Of a stretch of DNA of 64,000 nucleotides, positions 45,175 through 52,941 are shown one piece after another (the stretch's first letter is position 1; each line of letters starts with the position of its first letter). Source of the DNA: Denitromonas halophila (lineage in GTDB: Bacteria > Pseudomonadota > Gammaproteobacteria > Burkholderiales > Rhodocyclaceae); assembly GCF_007625155.1 (NCBI RefSeq), contig NZ_VMNK01000007.1, positions 184,076 through 248,075 of the forward strand, in the 5' to 3' direction. The translations under genes and the position numbers were made by a program. The notes beneath the pieces are model-generated. The model did no database searches and had not been told where the DNA came from. It worked only from the letters and a program-made list of their open reading frames with translations.

Positions 45175-45648
45175 TCACCAGAACTTCCACCACCATTTCT
45201 TTTCGCTCATCGACTGCTCGACGTGTGGCGCCCAGGCCGGCGCACCGCCCACACTGATGAAATAGTCGGCAAAGCGCTTGTCTGCCTCCTTGATGTGATG
45301 GGTCAACCAGACCTTGAGGAAGTGCAGCAACTCGAATGTAATCTTGGCTTCGCCGGTCTCCAGCTTGGCCTGCAAGGCATTGACCTGGCCAATCAAGTCT
45401 TCGTGGTTCTGCTTGTGCACCTCGAAGTCGGGGTAATTCGATACCCGCATGAGCGACTCTTCGACGGCAAAGTGAGTGCGGGTGTAGTCGGCCAGATCGC
45501 CGAGAATCTTGCGCGAAGTCTCGGATCCCTGGTGTGCATGAATCGCGTCATGCAGCCGATTGAGCAAGTCGACCAGCACCTTGTGCTGCTCGTCGATTTC
45601 CTGAATGCCAACGCCGTATGCATCGGACCACTGAAACAATTCCGCCAT
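45175..45648 (-). CDS. Bacteriohemerythrin
   Basis: 157-residue cytoplasmic oxygen-binding protein with a di-iron site. The ligands are all visible: H22, H59, E63, H78, H82, H118 and D123. The C-terminus is unusual, ending in a Trp/Lys cluster (KKWWWKFW) that might attach it to the membrane. Such proteins bind O2 (and in some cases NO) and are common in motile microaerobic bacteria. The gene has an FNR-type box at a class II activator distance and follows motD on the same strand. Confidence 0.9.
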   Translation of the reverse strand: MAELFQWSDAYGVGIQEIDEQHKVLVDLLNRLHDAIHAHQGSETSRKILGDLADYTRTHFAVEESLMRVSNYPDFEVHKQNHEDLIGQVNALQAKLETGEAKITFELLHFLKVWLTHHIKEADKRFADYFISVGGAPAWAPHVEQSMSEKKWWWKFW

Positions 45649-45705
45649 GGCGCGCTCGATGTTAATAAATGTAACAACATCCTAAACTTGTGCGCCGCAA
45701 TGATT

Positions 45706-45719
45706 TTGATGCACGTCAA
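45706..45719. promoter_or_regulatory. FNR-type box of the hemerythrin gene
   Basis: TTGATGCACGTCAA matches TTGAT-N4-ATCAA with one mismatch. Its centre is 41.5 bases upstream of a start point near 45671, and TAGGAT sits where a -10 element is expected, leaving a 23-base leader. This is the geometry of a class II FNR/Anr/Dnr-activated promoter. Confidence 0.55.
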
Positions 45720-45721
45720 TT

Positions 45722-46591
45722 TTAAAGAATCTGGGCGGCTTCCGGCGAAGGCACACCGGCGCTGGGCAAAATGCTCTGGATCGGATCATTGCGGCGCAAC
45801 GGAACCACTGGCGGCAATTCCTCTTCGACCAGGATGGATTCGATCAACAAGGTCACCCGCCGGTTTTTACTGCGGCTGTCGGGCGTTTCGTTGTCGGCCA
45901 CCGGCCGCTGATCGCCATACCCCGCCGCTGTCAGACGTGCCGGTTCGACGCCGGAATTGACGAATAAACGCACCACACTCGACGCCCGCACCGCAGACAA
46001 CTCCCAATTCGAAGGAAAGCGATAGGTACTGATCGGCACATTGTCGGTATGCCCTTCAATCACGATCGGAAACTCCGACCCGACCAGCACCTGCGCCACC
46101 GCACTCAGGGCGCTCACCGCCTGCGCGCCGAGCAAGGCCTCGCCCGGGGCAAACAGCACTTCTGCGTTGATTTCCACCTTGATGCCGTTCGCACCCTCGG
46201 TGACCAGCACCTGGCCCCCATCGGATAGTGGCTTGAGCACACGCCGAATTTCGTCGGCCATGCTCCGCACCTTTTTGACCGCCGCCTCTTTTGCCGCCTG
46301 TTTGGCTTGCTCCGCCGCCTGTTGCGCACGATCGGGTTTTGGCATGGGAATCGGCCCCGTCGGCATGGGCCCCTGCGGTACCACAATCTGGGTGCCCGAT
46401 TCATTCACACTCACGCTGCGAAACGCCTGAACCAACGAGTCGCTGAGCACGCGGTATTTGCCCTCGTTGACCGAGCTGAGCGAATACATCACCACAAAGA
46501 AGGCAAACAACAAGGTAATGAAGTCAGCGTAGGACACGAGCCAGCGCTCGTGGTTTTCGTGCTCTTCTACGTCTCGGTTTCGTCTGGCCAT
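45722..46591 (-). CDS. motD: Flagellar motor stator protein MotD (MotB-like)
   Basis: 289-residue stator subunit anchoring the motor to peptidoglycan. One transmembrane helix (about 19-39) contains the proton-conducting aspartate in WLVSYADFITLLFAFFVV; the C-terminal OmpA-like peptidoglycan-binding domain has IEGHTDNVPI and LSAVRASSVVRLFV. The start at 46591 (MARRNRD) fits MotD; the frame extends upstream without conservation. Its normal partner motC is 3.8 kb away, separated by a chemoreceptor gene and an arsenic operon. Confidence 0.9.
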   Translation of the reverse strand: MARRNRDVEEHENHERWLVSYADFITLLFAFFVVMYSLSSVNEGKYRVLSDSLVQAFRSVSVNESGTQIVVPQGPMPTGPIPMPKPDRAQQAAEQAKQAAKEAAVKKVRSMADEIRRVLKPLSDGGQVLVTEGANGIKVEINAEVLFAPGEALLGAQAVSALSAVAQVLVGSEFPIVIEGHTDNVPISTYRFPSNWELSAVRASSVVRLFVNSGVEPARLTAAGYGDQRPVADNETPDSRSKNRRVTLLIESILVEEELPPVVPLRRNDPIQSILPSAGVPSPEAAQIL

Positions 46592-46739
46592 GGCGGCGTC
46601 CGGTCCTTCGGTGGCATCACAAGCGATCAATGCAACGTTTGTGCCACCCACAGACTCATTACGGCATTGCCCAGACACCCTTGAGTCCCTGCGAGTCGCG
46701 TGGCCGACAGGCCTCGGCAAATATTCGGGTTTTCCTCGC

Positions 46740-46766
46740 TAAAGAAACGCCCGCCGCGGCCGTACG
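46740..46766 (+). promoter_or_regulatory. Sigma-28 (FliA) promoter of the chemoreceptor gene
   Basis: TAAAGAAA-N11-GCCGTACG has exact FliA spacing; the -35 part is close to consensus and the -10 keeps GCCG. Transcription would start near 46774, about 29 bases before the chemoreceptor ATG. Confidence 0.65.
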
Positions 46767-46802
46767 TTGACGTCAACTTTGACTTCCTCCGACGGCACGA
46801 TC

Positions 46803-48428
46803 ATGAACTTCATCCTGTCCAGCATCCGCAACAAACTGCTGCTGATCTGTGGCGGCGGCACCGCCCTGCTGCTGGTGGCGGCCTGTGTCGGCCTGTTTTT
46901 GCAATATCGCGCCATCGACACGCTCACCAGCGAAGTCGACGCGCTCCATTCCGAGCAGTTCAAGCTGGCCGAGAACAAAACGGAGTTCCTCTCCCAGTTG
47001 CTGGACTGGAAGAACATCCTCCTGCGCATCACCGAAGACGACATCACCGCCGACTACTGGCTCGCCTACGGAAAAAAACAGGACGCACTGCAAGCCGCGC
47101 TGACCGCCCTGGCCGCCTCGCCCCTGGTCAATGAGCAGACGCAGACGCTCGCCAAGTCCTTTCTGTCCGAACACCACGCGCTCCGCGAGGCCTACGGCGA
47201 CGCCCTCTCCGCCTACCGCGTCAGCTATGACATCTATGCGCTGGAAAAAGACGTGCGCGACGCCGACAAGATTGCCGGCAAGCACCTCGACGATCTGGCT
47301 GCGCTGGTCAATGCACAGATTTCCGAGCGCACCGACGCCATCAAGGCCGACTCGCGGCAAGCCATTGTGATTACCGCCGCGCTGATGGCCGTCGCCTGCG
47401 CCATGGCCTTTGGTCTCTTCCTGTGGCTGCTGCGCAGTCAGCTCATCAGCCCGGCACGCGAACTCGAGAACGGCCTGCTCGCACTGTCCAAAGGCGACTT
47501 CAGCCAGCCGATCCGGGCTCACACACGGGACGAACTGGGCCGCATCGCCATCAGCGCGGAGTCGATCCGAAACGACCTGGGCCAGCTCATCGGCCGGGTC
47601 GCCAAGTCCGTCGCCAGCGTCGACGCTGCCGCGGGCGAAGTGGCCGTCGAATCGCGCAAGGCGGCAGAATCTGCCGAACGGCAGACCGAAGCTGCCGGCG
47701 ACACCGCGCAAGGCGTGGATACCGTCACCGCCGCCATCTTGCGCATCAGCGGCAACACCGAAAGACTCAGCGCGCTGTCGGAGAAAGGCCTCGAAGCGTC
47801 CTCCCGCGCGGCGGCCCGCCTCGACGCCTTGTCGAAGTCTGTCGAAGGCTCGGCCAGCGTCATGCGCGGCGTCACCGATACGGCGCAAGCCTTCTTCAAG
47901 AGCGCGCAAGAAATCACCACCATGACGCAGCAGGTGCGCGAGATCGCCGAACAAACCAATCTACTGGCACTGAATGCGGCCATCGAAGCGGCCCGTGCGG
48001 GCGAACAAGGCCGTGGCTTTGCCGTGGTGGCCGACGAGGTGCGCAAACTGGCCGAGAAGTCTGGCCAGTCGGCCAGCCAGATCGACAGCATCACGAATGT
48101 GCTGGGCGAACAGGCACGCACATTGGAAAAAGCACTGAACAAAGGACTGGAGTCGCTCGAAGACAGCCGCAGCGGCATGCGCCTGGCCTCCGAGGCGCTT
48201 GGCGAAGCCAACGAGTCGGTCAGCCACACGACCGCCGAGGTGGGTGAAATCACCCGCGCGGTGCGCGAGCAGAGCGAATCGAGCGGCCATATCAGCCGCA
48301 ATGTGGAAGACATGGCCGAGCGCGTGCGCGCCAACCAGTCCGCCCTGGGCCGCATGGCCGGCGCGGCAGATCAACTGCGTGACCTGGCCGGCGATCTGAA
48401 AGGCTCGGTCAGCAGCTTCCGTCTTTAA
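46803..48428 (+). CDS. Methyl-accepting chemotaxis protein
   Basis: Membrane chemoreceptor of 541 residues. Two transmembrane helices (about 11-34 and 194-216) enclose a periplasmic, all-helical sensor of about 160 residues that I cannot match to a ligand. HAMP (about 217-270) and the signalling hairpin follow; the tip contains [20 protein letters not shown] and [16 protein letters not shown]. The C-terminus lacks a CheR/CheB-tether pentapeptide. A FliA-type promoter lies upstream, so it is expressed with late flagellar genes. It is divergent from motD and convergent with acr3. Confidence 0.92.
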   Translation: MNFILSSIRNKLLLICGGGTALLLVAACVGLFLQYRAIDTLTSEVDALHSEQFKLAENKTEFLSQLLDWKNILLRITEDDITADYWLAYGKKQDALQAALTALAASPLVNEQTQTLAKSFLSEHHALREAYGDALSAYRVSYDIYALEKDVRDADKIAGKHLDDLAALVNAQISERTDAIKADSRQAIVITAALMAVACAMAFGLFLWLLRSQLISPARELENGLLALSKGDFSQPIRAHTRDELGRIAISAESIRNDLGQLIGRVAKSVASVDAAAGEVAVESRKAAESAERQTEAAGDTAQGVDTVTAAILRISGNTERLSALSEKGLEASSRAAARLDALSKSVEGSASVMRGVTDTAQAFFKSAQEITTMTQQVREIAEQTNLLALNAAIEAARAGEQGRGFAVVADEVRKLAEKSGQSASQIDSITNVLGEQARTLEKALNKGLESLEDSRSGMRLASEALGEANESVSHTTAEVGEITRAVREQSESSGHISRNVEDMAERVRANQSALGRMAGAADQLRDLAGDLKGSVSSFRL

Positions 48429-48445
48429 GCCGCCGCAGCGCGCCC

Positions 48446-49528
48446 TCACCCGGCGCGCTGCAAGCCCCGCTCGTACCACGCCTTGCTGGTGTTGACCGTT
48501 CGCACCAGCCACAGCATCACCGGCACCTCAATCAGCACACCGACCACCGTCGCCAGCGCTGCGCCGGAATCAAAGCCGTACAGCACAATGGCCACCGCCA
48601 CGGCCAACTCAAAAAAGTTGGAGGCGCCGATCATCGTCGACGGCCCGGCCACATCGTGGCGCACCCGCAAGCCGCGGTTGAGCACATAGCCCAGCCCGGC
48701 AATCAACAAGGTCTGCAGCAGGATAGGCACCGCCAGCATGGCGATGATGCCTGGCTGAGCAATGATGGTGCCGCCCTGGAAGGAAAACAGCAGCACCAGC
48801 GTGGCGAGCAGCGCCATGATCGAGAAAGGGCCGATCCGCGTCAGCGCCGCATCAAACGCCGCCCGACCGCGCGCCAGCAAGCGCTTGCGAATGAACTGCG
48901 CGATCGCCAGCGGAATGACGATATACATCACCACCGACAGAAACAGGGTGTCCCACGGCACAGGGATCGACGACACGCCCAGCAGCAGCGCGACGATGGG
49001 CGCGAAGGCAAAGACCATGATCAGATCATTGAGCGCGACCTGGGTCAGCGTGAAATTGGCGTTGCCGCGGCACAGATTGCTCCACACGAAGACCATGGCC
49101 GTGCACGGTGCCGCGCCAAGCAGAATCAGGCCGGCGATATAACTGTCGATCTGCTCGGCCGGCAACCACGGCGCAAACACATGGCGAATGAAGATCCAGC
49201 CCAGCGCCGCCATGGTGAAGGGTTTGATCGCCCAATTCACCACCAGCGTAATGGCCATGCTGTGCTTCTGCTCGCGCACCTCGTGCAAGGCACCGAAGTC
49301 GATCTTCATCAGCATCGGAATGATCATCACCCAGATCAGCACCCCGACCGGCAAGTTCACCTGAGCGATCTCCAGACGGCCCAGCGTCTGGAAAACGCCC
49401 GGCGCGATCTGACCCAGCACGATGCCGGCAAAGATGCACAAGAACACCCAGACCGTCAGATAGCGCTCAAAGAAACTGATTGGCGCTCCCGCGGCGACCT
49501 TGGCCGTGACTTCACATTGTGCAGACAT
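48446..49528 (-). CDS. acr3: Arsenite efflux transporter Acr3
   Basis: Inner-membrane arsenite exporter of 360 residues with ten predicted helices. Family features include NLPVGVLIWVMIIPMLMKID, GAAPCTAMVFVWSNLCRGNA (containing the essential cysteine of Acr3) and GASNFFELAVAVAIVLYG. It is the last gene of arsR-arsC-acr3, 12 bases after arsC, with GAGG before the ATG. Convergent with the chemoreceptor gene. Confidence 0.93.
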   Translation of the reverse strand: MSAQCEVTAKVAAGAPISFFERYLTVWVFLCIFAGIVLGQIAPGVFQTLGRLEIAQVNLPVGVLIWVMIIPMLMKIDFGALHEVREQKHSMAITLVVNWAIKPFTMAALGWIFIRHVFAPWLPAEQIDSYIAGLILLGAAPCTAMVFVWSNLCRGNANFTLTQVALNDLIMVFAFAPIVALLLGVSSIPVPWDTLFLSVVMYIVIPLAIAQFIRKRLLARGRAAFDAALTRIGPFSIMALLATLVLLFSFQGGTIIAQPGIIAMLAVPILLQTLLIAGLGYVLNRGLRVRHDVAGPSTMIGASNFFELAVAVAIVLYGFDSGAALATVVGVLIEVPVMLWLVRTVNTSKAWYERGLQRAG

Positions 49529-49540
49529 GACGACCTCCTC

Positions 49541-49954
49541 TCACAGACCGAGCGCATCGCGCACAAGCGGCACCAGCCGGGTGCGGATCTCCTCGCGCAC
49601 GGCGACGAAACGCTCAATCGACTCGCCGTGCGGATCATGAAAAGGCACATGCATGCGGGGCACCGGTCGGGGAAAGATCGGACAGCTCTCCTTGGCGTTG
49701 TCGCACACGGTCACCACCAGGTCGATGGCCTCGTCGAGAACGACCGACACGTCCTTTGGGGTCAGTCCGCCGGTCGGCAGCCCCGCCTGCGTGAGCGCTT
49801 CGATGGCACCGTCAGCCACCTTGGGCTGGGGCGATGTGCCCGCCGACAAGGCACGCACCTGGCCGGCGAGCTCATGATTGAGAATGGCCTCGGCCATTTG
49901 CGAGCGGCAGGAGTTTCCGGTGCACAGCACCAGCACGGTTTTCAGGTCAGTCAT
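49541..49954 (-). CDS. arsC: Arsenate reductase, low-molecular-weight phosphatase (thioredoxin) type
   Basis: 137-residue cytoplasmic enzyme that reduces arsenate to arsenite for export. The P-loop CTGNSCRS starts at Cys11, and the redox relay cysteines are C84 and C91 in VCDNAKESCP, as in the thioredoxin-coupled ArsC of Staphylococcus type. The conserved Asp near the end is in PFHDPHG. Middle gene of the ars operon; 36 bases after arsR. Confidence 0.92.
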   Translation of the reverse strand: MTDLKTVLVLCTGNSCRSQMAEAILNHELAGQVRALSAGTSPQPKVADGAIEALTQAGLPTGGLTPKDVSVVLDEAIDLVVTVCDNAKESCPIFPRPVPRMHVPFHDPHGESIERFVAVREEIRTRLVPLVRDALGL

Positions 49955-49990
49955 GGCGTCTCGAGATTGCTTGAAGTGATAGTCGAAATG

Positions 49991-50344
49991 TCAGTCATTG
50001 GCGATGTGTACGCGGCGCTTTTCGCGGGTATCGCACGCGGCCGTCAGCGGCAGGCAGGATTCGCCCTGGCAACAGTTGCGCGTCAAAAAGGCGATCAATT
50101 CATCCATGCCTGAAAAATTGGCCGAGTAATGAATGAAGCGGTGTGTCCGCAGCCCCTGAATCAAGCCCACCCTGCTCAGATGAGACAGATGAAACGAGGC
50201 GGACGCCGGCGGCATGGCCAGCGCGTTGCTGATCGCACCGGCATTGAGTCCCGCTGGGCCGGCTTCCACAAGCAGGCGAAAAATGCTCAGCCGGGCCTCA
50301 TGGCCAAGCGCAGACAACACCAGGGCAGCGTCTTTTATTTCCAT
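49991..50344 (-). CDS. arsR: Arsenite-responsive repressor ArsR
   Basis: 117-residue winged-helix repressor controlling the ars operon. The recognition region is ASASFHLSHLSRVGLIQG. It lacks the ELCVC site of E. coli ArsR and has C91, C92 and C97 (NCCQGESC) near the C-terminus, the arrangement known from Acidithiobacillus ArsR. The start at 50344 is directly preceded by a palindromic operator; no strong ribosome site is visible. The reading frame continues upstream into motC but this is not conserved. Confidence 0.88.
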   Translation of the reverse strand: MEIKDAALVLSALGHEARLSIFRLLVEAGPAGLNAGAISNALAMPPASASFHLSHLSRVGLIQGLRTHRFIHYSANFSGMDELIAFLTRNCCQGESCLPLTAACDTREKRRVHIAND

Positions 50345-50346
50345 AT

Positions 50347-50362
50347 TTCGAATAATATCGAA
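50347..50362. promoter_or_regulatory. ArsR operator (candidate)
   Basis: TTCGA-ATAATA-TCGAA, a perfect AT-rich inverted repeat two bases upstream of the arsR start codon, in the usual place for autoregulation by ArsR. Confidence 0.55.
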
Positions 50363-50435
50363 CTGAAAGACGTGGCGGGTGAAGTTTTTGTTAAACCAAT
50401 AAGGGGAGAGCCACGCAGTGCAGGTGGCCGCCAGC

Positions 50436-51176
50436 TCAGACGTCGTAGCCCTGCAACCGGCTTTCGATGATGCGCGGATTGTCGCCATTGGCGATGCCGA
50501 CCAGGCCATCGACCAGCATCTCGCGCAGCGACACCAGACGTGCGACATGCGCCTGCAGCTTTTTGGCCATCGGCAAGAACACCAGGTTGGCAAAACCCAC
50601 ACCGTAGATCGTCGCCACAAAAGCCACGGCAATGCCGGCACCCAGTTTGGACGGGTCAGTGAGGTTTTCCATCACGTGGATCAAGCCCATCACCGCACCC
50701 AGAATGCCGATCGTCGGCGCGTAGCCGCCCGCGGCTTCCCAGATTTTTGCGCCAAGCTTCATCCGGCTTTCCCAGGCGGTGATTTCAACCTCCATCACAT
50801 CGCGCAGACGGTCCGGCTCCACGCCATCGACCAGCAATTGAATGCCTTTCTGGGTGAAGCCGTCGCTCACACCGGCGATCTGGTTTTCCAGCGCCAGCAA
50901 GCCCTCGCGGCGCGCCACGTGACTCCAGCCGACCACGCGGCCAATCAGTTCGGCATGGGTCGCGGCGGGCGGAACAAAAATCCATTTGGCCATGACCATG
51001 CCGTCCTTGAACACGCGCAAGGGGCTTTGCAGCATGACGGCGCCGAGCGTGCCACCAATCACAATCATGAAGGCAGTCGGCTGAACCAGCGAGCTGATGT
51101 GCCCACCCTCAAGCACCTGCCCCACCAAAATGGCGGCCAGGCCAAGAACCAGTCCGATCAGGCTGATGCTGTCCAT
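50436..51176 (-). CDS. motC: Flagellar motor stator protein MotC (MotA-like)
   Basis: 246-residue stator subunit with four transmembrane helices that forms the proton channel with MotD. Typical features: GLVLGLAAILVGQVLEGGHI, IVIGGTLGAVMLQSP, and the helix 3-4 region PTIGILGAVMGLIHVMENL and GAGIAVAFVATIYGVGFANL. It follows fliA by 23 bases. motD, which should follow it, has been displaced by the ars operon. Confidence 0.92.
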   Translation of the reverse strand: MDSISLIGLVLGLAAILVGQVLEGGHISSLVQPTAFMIVIGGTLGAVMLQSPLRVFKDGMVMAKWIFVPPAATHAELIGRVVGWSHVARREGLLALENQIAGVSDGFTQKGIQLLVDGVEPDRLRDVMEVEITAWESRMKLGAKIWEAAGGYAPTIGILGAVMGLIHVMENLTDPSKLGAGIAVAFVATIYGVGFANLVFLPMAKKLQAHVARLVSLREMLVDGLVGIANGDNPRIIESRLQGYDV

Positions 51177-51199
51177 GACTGTTGGCGCGTCCTAAATGA

Positions 51200-51967
51200 T
51201 CAGGCCGCGTCGGCGGCGTTCTTCGGCGGTCGACCGCGCCGAGCCTTGGGACCGCCTTTGCTGCCGTGAATCCGGGAGCGCAGGCGGGCGATGGCCTGGC
51301 TGTGCAATTGACACACGCGCGATTCGGACACGCCGAGCACTTCGCCAATTTCACGCAGGTTGAGGTCTTCCTCGTAATACAGGCCCATCACGGTTTTCTC
51401 GCGCTCGGGCAGATCGTCGATCGACGCCACAAGAATGTCGCGCATGCTCTGGTCGAGCAAGGCATCGAGCGGGTCGCCTTCATGACCGACCGCGTGGCGC
51501 TCGAGATAATCGTCGTCATTGCCATCGGTAAAGTCTTCGAAATACACCAGTTGATGGCCGCGGGCGTCTTGCAGCATCTTCTGATACTCGGCCAGCGCCA
51601 TGCCGAGCGAGTCGGCCAGCTCGCGCTCGGTCGGGTGTCGGCCGTGCGTCTGTTCGAGTTCGTGAATCGCGCCTTCGATACGGCGCATGTCGCGACGCAG
51701 ACTGCGCGGCAACCAGTCGTTTTCCCGCAGGCCATCGAGCATGGAGCCACGAATCCGCTGCACGGCGTAAGTTTCGAACTGCGCGCCCAGGCCTTCTTCG
51801 TAGCGACCAATGGCGTCGAGCAGCCCGATCATGCCGTTCTGGATGATGTCATCGACCTGCACACTGGCTGGCAGCTTGGCCATCAGGTGGTAGGCGATGC
51901 GTTTGACCAGTGGCGCGTAATGCACCACCAACTGGTCGCGATCAAGTGTGCCGGATGCGGTGTACAT
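51200..51967 (-). CDS. fliA: Flagellar sigma factor FliA (sigma-28) with AT-hook-like tail
   Basis: 255-residue sigma factor for late flagellar and chemotaxis genes. Regions 2 (about 15-85, with DDIIQNGMIGLLDAIGRYE), 3 and 4 (about 185-235, NLREIGEVLGVSESRVCQLH) are complete. After region 4 there are about 20 extra residues, rich in Lys/Arg/Gly/Pro, that contain RRGRPPK, the core of an AT-hook minor-groove binding motif; ordinary FliA ends soon after region 4. Its anti-sigma factor FlgM is encoded at 34 kb and candidate targets at 33.9 and 46.7 kb. Confidence 0.95.
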   Translation of the reverse strand: MYTASGTLDRDQLVVHYAPLVKRIAYHLMAKLPASVQVDDIIQNGMIGLLDAIGRYEEGLGAQFETYAVQRIRGSMLDGLRENDWLPRSLRRDMRRIEGAIHELEQTHGRHPTERELADSLGMALAEYQKMLQDARGHQLVYFEDFTDGNDDDYLERHAVGHEGDPLDALLDQSMRDILVASIDDLPEREKTVMGLYYEEDLNLREIGEVLGVSESRVCQLHSQAIARLRSRIHGSKGGPKARRGRPPKNAADAA

Positions 51968-52151
51968 GCAGTGGCCCGTTCAATGGTGCAGCCCCAGACC
52001 GGGGGCTCGACTCGCTGCATGGCCGTCGCCATGAAGCCCGATACGCCCTATTGTCCGTGCTTTACCCAATTTGTGCACTCCAAAAAAGGCGGCTTCTTAC
52101 CGTCTTATTCTCATCCCGACGCAAAATAGCGCGTCGACATCGCATTTTGGC

Positions 52152-52940
52152 CTAAGGCCGCGGCGCCGCTGCCGCATTGTGTCGCCAGCCGTGCAGTCTG
52201 CGCAGGAAAGCCGCTTCCGCCTCCTGCGGCAAGGCAGCGTGATGCAGCAAGGGCCCGGCCAGGTCATCGCGTTCGACCTGCCCGACCCAGGCGAGCGGGA
52301 TCCCCACTTTGGCCCGCGCCAGCGCCGCCAGGCGGTCAAAGAAGGCGCGCGCATCGGCGCGGTCTCGTGCACGCGCGATCGCCACATGCAAAGACCCCGC
52401 GCCCTGCGCTGCCAACGCCTTGATGCAGGCATAGGCTTCAGTTGCACCGCGCCCGCTGGCCTCGGCCAGCACCAAGTGACGGGGTGCGGCGAACACAAAG
52501 GGCGACACCGGGTCCAGCGCCTGTGCCGAGGCATGGATGACCATGAAGCGCGTGCGGCGCTGAAGGGACTGCAAATGCGTCAGCAGCTGGGCGCGGCGCT
52601 CGTCATCGAGCAGCGGCAACGCCATGGCCACCGCCGCGGTCGGCAGCCGCCCCATCAAACCGGGCACCGGCAGCAGCAGGCCTTCCAGCGTCTGGCGGTC
52701 ATCGAGTACATGCAACAGATCGCCACCGGGCGCATGGCCCCACACGTCAGCCAGGCTGTTCGCGCCGGCGGCCTCATCGAGCACCAGCACGCGGTGCGCC
52801 TGACCGCCCAGCCGGGTGATCGCCAGCGCCGCGGTCTTGGCGGCGGCATGGCCGGTAGAGAACACCGCGACGACGGTCGGCGGTGCCTTTCGAAACAAGC
52901 GCCGCAGCCCTGCGGCCTGGTCTTCGCGCCCGTCGATCAT
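52152..52940 (-). CDS. flhG: FlhG/FleN-like flagellar number regulator with degenerate ATPase site
   Basis: 262-residue protein in the flhG position, one base after flhF. The N-terminal helix with DQAAGLRRLF (7-16) is the FlhF-activating motif of FlhG. The following MinD-like domain keeps the strand and K35-T36, but the deviant Walker A KGGVGKT reads GHAAAKT: the signature lysine and the glycines are gone, and the second motif is LDEAAGANS instead of LDxDxGxxN. ATP binding is therefore doubtful. It may still stimulate FlhF GTPase without an ATP-driven cycle. Identification rests on position plus the N-terminal motif. Confidence 0.75.
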   Translation of the reverse strand: MIDGREDQAAGLRRLFRKAPPTVVAVFSTGHAAAKTAALAITRLGGQAHRVLVLDEAAGANSLADVWGHAPGGDLLHVLDDRQTLEGLLLPVPGLMGRLPTAAVAMALPLLDDERRAQLLTHLQSLQRRTRFMVIHASAQALDPVSPFVFAAPRHLVLAEASGRGATEAYACIKALAAQGAGSLHVAIARARDRADARAFFDRLAALARAKVGIPLAWVGQVERDDLAGPLLHHAALPQEAEAAFLRRLHGWRHNAAAAPRP

Positions 52941-52941
52941 G

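Noticed and set aside
51968..52151. Sigma-28 promoter for fliA itself
   Set aside because: TAAAGCAC is present upstream on the minus strand, but nothing like GCCGATAA follows at 11 bases.
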